Assembly (NCBI GenBank): GCA_963922205.1
Contig: CAWUHX010000010.1
Coordinates: 1,550,001-1,614,000 of the forward strand
Length of the DNA: 64,000 nt
Origin: Romanomermis culicivorax
Lineage: Eukaryota > Nematoda > Enoplea > Mermithida > Mermithidae
Reading direction: 5' to 3'
Shown here: in pieces, positions 56,001 through 64,000 of the stretch
Position numbering within the stretch: position 1 is the first letter of the stretch
Layout of the letters: each line of letters begins with the position of its first letter
Notes under the pieces: generated by a model
The model's input: the letters and a program-made list of their open reading frames with translations, nothing else
What the model was told of the DNA's origin: nothing
Database searches by the model: none
Made by a program: the position numbers and the translations under genes

Positions 56001-59000
56001 GTCGTTCCTGTATTAGGATTACTTTTCCGGGGCATACGCTTCATTAAATTTTCAAGTACGCTAGATATGTTTTACTCAAATAATTATTGTTGAAAAAATT
56101 TGGTTCCAAACATTTTCTCTTTTGTGAGAATCATTGCCTTTCTCTTATCGTGTTTGTGAATTTTTTATTCTTTCTTTCCCTAGGAATCTTATCACTATAA
56201 GGATCCTATAACAGAATTCGTAGAATGCTTGTACGTTAAGTATGATTTCGATATGGCGCAACAAAAACTACGTGAATCGGAGCAGGTAAAATTTTATTTC
56301 GTACGAAATTCACATTAACGCTTATATTTGTCGTAGGTTCTCGTCAATGATTTCTTTTTAACGTCATTATTAGAAGATTTTATGGAATCAGCTCGACTTC
56401 TGGTATTCGAAATGTATTGTCGGATTCACCAGTGCATTAGCATTGAGTAAGAAATTTGAATTTGATTGGCTTAGGGTTTTCCTTTTATAACCTTTGTGAT
56501 TATTGAAGTTTTCTTATTTCCGTCCAATGTTTCTGGGAAGTAAGCTTTCCAAGTTTAAATTCTTAAATTATACGTGCTATAGGGCGTTCCTTGGCCCACA
56601 GAAAACAGAGTAATGTTACATTACCGTTTTTCCCATTGGGCCTCTTTTACACAGAAACTTGCATAAATGTGCACAACAATGGAAAGTTGGCCTGTACATG
56701 ATCTAAGCAAAAACAAAGGATGTAAGCATCATTTGATAGAATCAACATATATCAAAAAAGTACCTCGTGTTAGGAAAGACTGACGTTTACAGTACACTGC
56801 TTTAGATATCAAATCAGACAGCTTCAAACTTACTCTAAATTTAAAATTGTGTGTATTCCAAACATGAGATCGAGGATTATTCACACGAGCATTATTGCAG
56901 TTTTCTAGGTGGTCTGTCGAATACAAGTTTTGATATTAAATATGCTCCAGTGTTTGCTCAGATCAGTACTGTTTGTCACATTTATGCAAATTTCAGTGTT
57001 ACCAATGTCTGACAGAAAAAATACTTCTGCGACGTTACTCAAGTTGTAATACACTGTCGAATACACTACAATATGTTTTTTTGTTCTTCATAATTTAATT
57101 TTTTTGCTTTTTATTTTGGTTATTTCTCGAATGGTCTCAGGTATTAAATGACAATGGAAAGTGTGACACCTATGCAGTGTTTTATTCTGCACCCGGCTTT
57201 CTGCACGGTGCAAAAAAGTCAAAAAATAGATTCTGCACTACGGTTTGCTCCTGTTACCACTGTTTTCCCCCGGGCCTTCTCGTCACCAAACAAGGGAAGG
57301 AGCCAAAATTTGTCTTCCCATTTTCCCGAAACCGTTTTTCGATTAGGCATGTTCATAGACGCATTATTTATGTATTTTTGAGTTTTTCAAACTTTCTGCT
57401 GTTTTTTAGAGCCGGTAATTCATTAAGATTGAGGAAACATTCGAAATTTTTAAGATTGATCGAGGTCTAATCTACAAGCATTGTGGAACAAATTTTCCAG
57501 GAAACTATCCAAAAGCATAATGACTTTGAATTACATGAGAAACTGACGGTTAAGTTCTCTATGATGACAAATGAGAGCCCCAAAAAAAATTTGACATTCT
57601 CCGACGCTGAAAAATCAATTTGCCGAACATTTATTTCAAGAATTAGATTCGAATTTTCTATTCAAAAGTCGTAATTTCTAGAATTTTAGATTTGAAGAAT
57701 TTTAAAACTAGTAATTTCTTCGCAAACTCTCATGAACTTGGTCGAAAAGGTATGAATATGAAGAGAAGAAATTTCCAAACACTACTTGCATGAAGCTGCT
57801 GGGTTGATTTTACTTTAAGAAAGGAATAATCGCTTCAAAAAGTTTACAGACTTGACGTATTGATCTTTCTCAAAAATGTGTCAAGGAAAAAATGCGAATC
57901 TTCATTAAACATCAAGATGAAATATTGAAAATTACCACTTAAAACATGAGATAATATGTTTAAGATCTATTAAAGATTAAATGATAAGTGCAGGAAGATA
58001 TGTTAGAAGTCACGCATGAGCTAGGAAATGAATAATTATTATTAAAGTTACAACCCGCGCGAAGCGCCGGAAAATTTCGACGTTAGGACCTTCTAAAATG
58101 TACCAAAATGCATCTTTTCTGTATCCGATGTGATCAAAAACATGACTGAAAAAGTCTGCATTGTGCAGAAAAAACACTGCACCTATGAATCTCTATAGTA
58201 ATCATTCTCAAATAAGCATCAAAAAGCAACATAATCCGTCCAATAGCTGACAGTAAACCTGCATCGTACACCTAAATCTTTTTTCTCGACTTGTTTGCCT
58301 AACTGCCACAGCCCACTCAACAAAAAAGATGTCCGCATACGCAGGTTGTTTATTATTCCCATGAAAGTCTTTGTGCTCGTCGAGGCTCATTTCGAAAAAA
58401 TAGACTATATCTTGTAGCGGGTCAATAAGTACGTTTTATAGCAAAATAAATTCTTATGAAATTTGGGCTGTGTTCGACTGCTCCTTTGAAACAATGCGTT
58501 CTAAGACGTTGTTCCGTTAATTGACATCCATGATTTTGCATTTGCAGGCATCTTCCGTTTATATTTTTACCAAATTTGAAATTTGTTTAGCAATATCGCA
58601 GAAAAGCTGAACCTGACACCCGAATTAGCCGAAAAATGGATCGTCAATTTGATAAGAAATGCTCGATTAGACGCTAAAATTGATGCTAAACTAGTAAAAA
58701 CAACCACTGTTTACTCTACTGTTTTTAATATGAGAGTATGTGTTCTTGAAACTTATACGTTTCCTTCAAAAGCTTCTGTACTTGTCAAATTTCGTGAAAA
58801 GATCTTTTGGCTAAAAAGAAATACATAACAGTTGAACGTGATACTCTCCAGACCTGACTAAATCTTTTTGAACCGTGATGAATTTTTATCGATGTATAAA
58901 GTAAGCAACTATTGTTCCAGGGTCACGTTGTCATGGGCACTAAGTCGGCGAGCGTTTACGAGCAAGTTATGGAAAAAACAAAGCTTTTGTCTTTGCGGGC

Positions 59001-59040
59001 CCAGTCGACTGCGTTTCAATTAGAAAAGTTGCAAGTGTAA
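53086..59040 (+). CDS. eIF3e: Eukaryotic translation initiation factor 3 subunit e (INT6), 12 exons, complete
   Basis: A core subunit of eIF3, which binds the 40S ribosome and recruits initiator tRNA and mRNA. Exons: 53086-53175, 53230-53350, 53514-53628, 53728-53776, 53938-54048, 54109-54234, 54432-54556, 55862-55979, 56184-56285, 56337-56446, 58591-58693, 58921-59040. They join to 1290 nt, 429 aa plus stop (human 445), with matching phases and GT-AG borders. The N-terminus [18 protein letters not shown] has the family's conserved start. [36 protein letters not shown] and [15 protein letters not shown] are strongly conserved helices. The PCI domain spans roughly residues 215-395 and includes [17 protein letters not shown] and [16 protein letters not shown]. 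The C-terminal acidic tail seen in vertebrates is short. Three hAT-like MITEs lie in its introns. No neighbour is functionally related. Confidence 0.97.
53820..53914. mobile_element. 95-bp hAT-like MITE in eIF3e intron 4
   Basis: Inverted ends TAGAGATGTATCG/CGATATATCTCTA with an exact 8-bp duplication TTATCAAT at 53812-53819 and 53915-53922. It holds GGACCC/GGACCCG words. Removing the element and one duplicate leaves a 58-bp intron. Confidence 0.88.
54647..54826. mobile_element. 180-bp hAT-like MITE, GTGCGGAAA family, in eIF3e intron 7
   Basis: The ends are CAGGGATTTTTTTCCGCAC and GTGCGGAAAAAGAAAACCCCG. The flanks GAGTGAAC and GTGTGAAC form an 8-bp duplication with one mismatch. Palindromic TTCCGCAC/GTGCGGAA words fill the element, with hardly any core between the ends. 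Confidence 0.82.
57175..58179. mobile_element. hAT-like MITE, TGCACNGTGCA family, core A reference copy, in eIF3e intron 10
   Basis: A 1005-bp element with ends CAGTGTTTTATTCTGCAC and GTGCAGAAAAAACACTG. An exact 8-bp duplication CACCTATG lies at 57167-57174 and 58180-58187. Subterminal words include TGCACGGTGCAAAAA and CTGCATTGTGCAGAA. The GC hairpin CCGCGCGAAGCGCCGG lies near 58053. It is uninterrupted and is used here to define core A. It makes up nearly half of the 2144-bp intron. Confidence 0.93.
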
Positions 59041-59112
59041 AATGAGATTTATCGCAAAGTTCCGTCGTTACTCGTTATTTTATTTGCGAAATATCGGCAG
59101 TTGGAAGGAAAA

Positions 59113-59118
59113 AATAAA
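59113..59118 (+). promoter_or_regulatory. Polyadenylation signal of eIF3e
   Basis: AATAAA, about 75 bp after the stop codon at 59040. Confidence 0.6.
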
Positions 59119-59744
59119 GTTTACGATTGCCTGAAATTTTTAATTTCTCTTAAATGCGGTCCCGTTTTAGGTTTATGGGCTGTTCCCTGAATTACGGAAA
59201 CAGAAATTTTCAGCTAGTGTATAGTTTCGAAGAGAAGTCAACGAGGCTTTTGAGCACGTGATATTCTTCTGAGTACGAGAGTCTGATATTAAAGAAACTC
59301 TCTTTGCAAAATTAGCCTCGAAAAATTTTCGAGTACTCATGTTTTTGAAGCAACTAATTGCACTTCTCAGAATTTACAATCTTACTCGTGAGTTCAGCCC
59401 AGTTACAGTAATCTTTAACGAATCAGAAAGCTCTTATGTCAAACTTCAAGCTCTTTCTGAAAATACGTAACTTCTCTTGATGTTTATAAAGAGCATTCTC
59501 TTCATCATTTTTCTGAAATTTCCTGTTTATGCACAATATCGGCCATTTTGCGTGTTTCTGTTTCTATAATAAGACAAAGGCAGTTTACTTTAGGCTTTTT
59601 TATTGTAACCGTCGCGGCGCTCGCGGAAAACTGTAAAAGACAAGCTTTCAGTGTAGAAGAGAGCTAGAACCGCATTCATAAACGGTTCATACGAATTTTT
59701 CATCGGTTACTATACACCATCAATCTATTTATTCTGAAATGATA
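59119..59744. other. Intergenic, nothing recognised
   Basis: AT-rich sequence with short ORFs only. No conserved protein, RNA gene or clear repeat. Confidence 0.45.
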
Positions 59745-60800
59745 AATGCAGAAATCCAACGAAAGTAACCAGCAGGTAAAAGTTTGTAATCAATGGAAAA
59801 AAATTCCATCCATGAGTGGCAAACAGAAGAACTCCTCCAATAACTTATAGTAACAATAACATAAATAACGTAGTCAATAAATTTCGGGTACCACTCGGGT
59901 GTCGACACAGTCCTATCCAAGTCAAAAGTGGATAAGCATCATACGTCTAATTGAGAGTTGGTGCCATGGGAACCTCCTTTGGCCGTATGGCTAGTAACTC
60001 CCTCAAGATTTTCCATTGGTGTAGGGTCAGCCATTCAGAACCCCATTCATTTGTACGAAAAACTAAAAAACGTCAATTTTTTGATGGCAGTGATCACTTT
60101 GAACAAAAAATGGTGAAAATGTACATTTTTCGGCGTTTCGCACCATAAATATGTAGTTTTATGGCTTTTAAGCCACCATTTATTATTTGAACTATTTTCG
60201 GACCTTTTAGGCGAAAAATTTTTCTGTCGTGACATCTTTAAAATTATTTGCGATCGATGACCCCACCCACTAAAAAGTAGCCGTAGCCCCTTACATCTCA
60301 GAGCTTCGTTAAATGTATGATAAACATGCTTTTTCTATGATTTTAGCCTTCCCGTTGCTATGTAATGAAGGAATTCCGCTAATTTCTACAGTAAGGGTTT
60401 TCACTACATCAAAATTGCGTGTCAAATGGAACTAATACGTATTTGCTTGTCACTGCGTCTATCATTCCAAAGTAAATGGGCTATAGAATTCGTTGAGTTG
60501 TCTATCTACCTGTACATCATTAGCTGTACTAATTATTCGTACTCTGTAATGGAGTCATCTCCTAGTGAAAATGACTAGAAAAGACAGTTCTCTTCCTTTC
60601 ATAGATTAGGTTCATCGATTCCCCATATGTACAAAACTGTACCGTCTTCCTTTTTCAGTAGCAATTCCTTCTTGGCACCTATTCTTATCCTATTTTCGAT
60701 ACTATTCTAATTAAAAATTCAGCTCGTTTCTACAGAGTACACATTTTTCCGAGAAACTTTTTACTTTTTCAGTCTCAAATTATGCAAATTTGACTAAAAG
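59745..60800. repeat. Diverged dispersed repeat, copy 1
   Basis: Blocks here recur in the same order and orientation at 61880-62500: GAGTGGCAAACAGAAGAAC against GAGCGGCAAACAGAACGGC, AGTGGATAAGCATCA against AGTGGATAAGCATGA, and TGCGTGTCAAATGGAACT against TGCATGTCAAATTGAACT. About 400 bp in copy 1 (59960-60340) has no counterpart and is likely an insertion. Confidence 0.6.
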
Positions 60801-61879
60801 AAAAGTGTCTAAAACCATAAGCGATGGGAATATTTCCACGATTCTATTGTTTTTTTATTCTCAAGTCGACAAAGAACATTAGCTTTGTTAATGGTTTTCA
60901 CGAAATGGTTTTTTTCTTCTATATGTAAAATGTTCCTTAGATGGGGAAACGTGTCAAAGTTTATCTCTGCGAGGAGTCCAAAAAATTGCTCCTCATCTTT
61001 CTCTTAACGAACCTTGTCGAGCAACTGTTCATTTTTTTAAATTGAGGGAATATGGAGCTATGAAGAGAGGAAAATTAGAAAACTTTCTCGGAATAAGTTT
61101 GACGCCGCACTTGGCAAAAAACAATTTAGTTGGGATTTTCGACGATTTACTCAAACGGCGAATAGTTGTTTTGTTATGTTCATCAGTGTCATTTTCGTAC
61201 AGTAAGTTATGATACTTGAGAATTACAAAACTCTGCATATCCTGATTTCTTTATTCATTTGTTTACCACTTTTCACAAAAACTTTTTAGAGAGTCACGTG
61301 TTTTCACCGAAATAAGTTTGACTATAGTCCATTCATTTTGAAATGACAGACCTGGCGACAACCAAAAAAAGATATATTCAATTCTATACGCAATTTTATA
61401 TAACATTTATATAATATATAATTATAAGTTTATATAACATTTATATAACCGAGTGGGAAATTTTGTACCGCAGAAAAAACGCTGAATTTCTCTATAAGAA
61501 CGGGAGGAAAAGAATTTTAGAAAACCCACGATGGTTGTCCACTTTTGGATTCTATGGAACTAATCGACACCTGAGTGTTGCTCGATAAATTCTGGCCATT
61601 CAACGAGCTTATAGGAACAAATTTTCAGCTATTCTGTTTACCGCTCGTGGGGACGAAATTTTATGCATTCATTACAGTAATAAGCTGCACCAATTTTTTC
61701 GTATTGAAATTACTTTCATGGAATCTGCATAGATCATTCAGAAATAAATGGAACATAATTGAACGAGGAGAAAAATTCGTTCTTGATTGTGTCATCAATG
61801 ACTATACTGAGTGACGAATGAACTAATACTAAACGACATTTTTTTAAATCGATGCAGCAATCACATTTATATAAGTACA
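60801..61879. other. Intergenic, with an AT-rich tandem segment
   Basis: TTTATATAACATTTATATA is repeated at about 61393-61450. Otherwise nothing is recognised. Confidence 0.5.
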
Positions 61880-62500
61880 ATAATAAAAAAGTTACTAGGT
61901 TTATCACTGTAATCATTGAAAACAAGTTGTCAATGAGCGGCAAACAGAACGGCTGGAAGTTTCATCCAATAACGTGATTAAGCGGTAAGAATTTCTCAAA
62001 TAACACTCAAGTATGGATGCAGTTCTGTTCGATTCGATAGTGGATAAGCATGACTCTTTTCCAACGTATACAATATAAATATACAATTTTCTACTGAATA
62101 GAAATTGCATGTCAAATTGAACTTAGTTTTTTGGTATTCGCTGCGTCTATTACTCCAAATTTAATGGGATATAGTTTTTGCACGAATAGACTGCTCAGTA
62201 AGACACTACCTGCATGATTTCCTGAATGAGTCGACTCATTGGCGATTGTCATCTATAGCATAGACCGATTTAGAAAATTTTATTTCAGGAGTATAATACT
62301 AAACCTGATCAATGTCATATACAGTAGTTTACTTGTTACTGTATGAAATTTTGCCCACTTTTTTCACCCTAACCAATTTTTGCCATTTTTCTTCTAATTG
62401 CATACTGACAAGACAGTGGCGCTTCCGAACGAGATTCCTATTTTCAGATCATTGACCATGTTTCTACTCGTATATCTTTTGCGCATTCATAACACTTTTT
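61880..62500. repeat. Diverged dispersed repeat, copy 2
   Basis: Same block order as 59745-60800 (AACGTGATTAAGC, GTGGATAAGCATGACTC, CGCTGCGTCTATTACTCC), but shorter. No ends or coding potential. Confidence 0.6.
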
Positions 62501-62839
62501 GAAAAATGAAGCATTGCTGGTGATTTATTATTCGGAAAAGAAAAAAATTTGTCTGTCCTCGTGATATCTCAATGACAAATTAGCTGACGAACACTCGACC
62601 TACGTTTCCAACAAAAAAATTTTCGTTCAGAAAGATTTATGAAGCTTACCTACTTATACTACTTAAAGCAACAATCAGCATTTTTTCAGAAAATGAAAGG
62701 CCCTTTATAGACTTGAGAATTTTTTCGCACCCGACTAGCTTATGATGACATTCTCTGGGATTTATGTTTCAATTTGTAGTGTGGAAATCGTATATTGAGT
62801 ATGAACAAACTATAGCCTGTTTTTTATAAAACGCTCCCA

Positions 62840-63070
62840 AATAGAAAAGTGACACAAATCAGTACTGTCGTCAAAATCGTTAACATAAAATTCTTTTTGT
62901 AAAATTTTTCACTCGAAAAATTGCTAAAGGTTAGGTCAGTATGGTCACAAATTTCCAGTCCTACATGGTATTTTGTTTGTCAGAAAATCGCAAAAATCTG
63001 AAATACTACTTGCTTTCCACTTTCATTATTTGAAAGCATTTTAAGAAAAACAGACTATAGGATAGTTATT
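62840..63070. repeat. Diverged dispersed repeat matching USP intron 14
   Basis: Shares CACAAATTTCCAGTCCTA, AATACTACTTGCTTTCCA and CATTATTTGAAAGCATT with 24500-24730, in the same order and orientation. Confidence 0.55.
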
Positions 63071-63315
63071 TATGGGTTAGATAGATTTTTTGATCCACAA
63101 TACTCTGTTGTTTTATAAAATGCTTGTAAACCGAAAAATTACTTCGGCACTATCTTCCCACAACACCTTTTTTATAAAACTTCACTTGAAAAATTTCGAA
63201 CCACGCGTCTTTGATAGAACCCATCAAAAACCACGTATTTCGGACTTGGTGAAAAATTGAAAGAAGTTTATTTGACGTCAACAAGTTGCGTGTGGAATAT
63301 AGGTGAGATAACCGG

Positions 63316-63417
63316 CCGACTGTAACGAGTGACCGACTGTGCCGTCTGGCCGACTGTAGCGGCTGGCCGACCGTAACGGCTGGCCGACTGTTCCGTGTGG
63401 CCGACTGTAGCGGGTGG
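63316..63417. repeat. 17-bp minisatellite, six copies
   Basis: Six adjacent units of consensus CCGACTGTAGCGGCTGG start at 63316, 63333, 63350, 63367, 63384 and 63401. Variation is mostly at positions 9-15. The array is strongly GC-rich against its surroundings. Confidence 0.93.
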
Positions 63418-64000
63418 CCGAATTCAATTTGAAATAGTTTATATGTAAGTCGAACCTTATGTAAAACGTTTTCGCACGAAATTTGAATAAAATGTTGCTA
63501 AACAATGCACAAGATATTATCAAAAAATGCAAGAGCGACACAAAAATATGCTAATTAAGTGCAGAAATATGCCCCTCATAATTTTTCAAATTCATTATAA
63601 AAGCTTAGATTGTTTCTATTGACTTTTGTCAATATTTTTGTAGAAAAAACTATGAATAAAATATGTTAGAACTTGGCAAAAAATAGAATTTTCAAGAAAG
63701 ATAGAACAACAGCAAGGGAATTTCGTCTACTTGAGTAAATTATTCAACGGTCGTACTCTGGAATGTCACTGGCTCATCACTTTTTTCTATATATGGGTTT
63801 AGCTGTGATAAAAGCCATGGGGCCTTCACATTTGTGGAATATCAGCATGGTGCTTTTATTTCAAAAGAATATTAGCGAATTTTTTGCATTTTCTGTCATG
63901 AAAATTGAAAATAACTACTCCAAAATTAAGATTTTCTTGTATATAAATGCCAAGTATCACCCTGAGTGAAAATAGTTTCTATAAAACGTTTTAAATTCAA
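63418..64000. other. Right window edge, no gene recognised
   Basis: AT-rich sequence. One 68-codon ORF (63763-63969) has no recognisable family and is not supported. Confidence 0.4.

Noticed and set aside
63278..63541. 87-codon minus-strand ORF with repeated TVG-type units
   Set aside because: It is the translation of the 17-bp minisatellite; 17 is not a multiple of three, so no true peptide repeat is maintained.

Overview
The window looks like nuclear DNA from an invertebrate animal. It is AT-rich and repeat-dense, with two conserved genes cut into many small GT-AG exons. I cannot name the phylum: both proteins are clear animal orthologues but diverged from the vertebrate and fly forms, and many acceptors end in TTTAG or TTCAG. 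No rRNA, CRISPR or prokaryotic feature is visible.

Layout. 1-2.7 kb: the 3' end of a GC-rich retroelement-like unit, made of a basic RGG-rich ORF open at the window edge followed by a candidate 3' LTR. 4.1-14 kb: a thicket of inverted-repeat elements, many nested. 14.6-25.9 kb (+): a complete 19-exon gene for a USP4/USP15-type ubiquitin protease, 926 aa, with exon phases that close exactly. 26.2-53 kb: almost solid transposon debris. It includes a 2 kb inverted-repeat element related to the one at 4.1 kb, a roughly 4.7 kb fold-back element, a stack of nested hAT-like elements at 33.7-39.0 kb, a MULE-like transposase remnant, a LINE remnant and many further MITEs. 53.1-59.0 kb (+): a complete 12-exon gene for translation initiation factor eIF3 subunit e, 429 aa. 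59-64 kb: diverged repeats and a 17-bp minisatellite.

The most notable feature is the short-element population. About twenty elements of 95 bp to 1.9 kb have 8-bp target duplications (some imperfect) and CAGNG/CACNG, CATAC or TAG termini, the signature of the hAT superfamily. Groups share about 0.8-1 kb of internal sequence and a GC hairpin (CCGGCGCGAAGCGCCGG followed by AAAATTTT). Each group, however, carries its own palindromic subterminal motif, such as TTGGCACAAA, TGCACNGTGCA, ACAAGCC/GGCTTGT, GTGCGGAAA, TTTCCACANGTGGAAA or CCCCATTTGGGG. I read this as modular non-autonomous elements that exchange transposase-recognition ends while keeping a common core. One 1.05 kb element still carries the end of a hAT transposase gene with a small intron.

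The two host genes have no evident functional link. They share a window with many insertions, several of which sit in their introns with intact 8-bp duplications.
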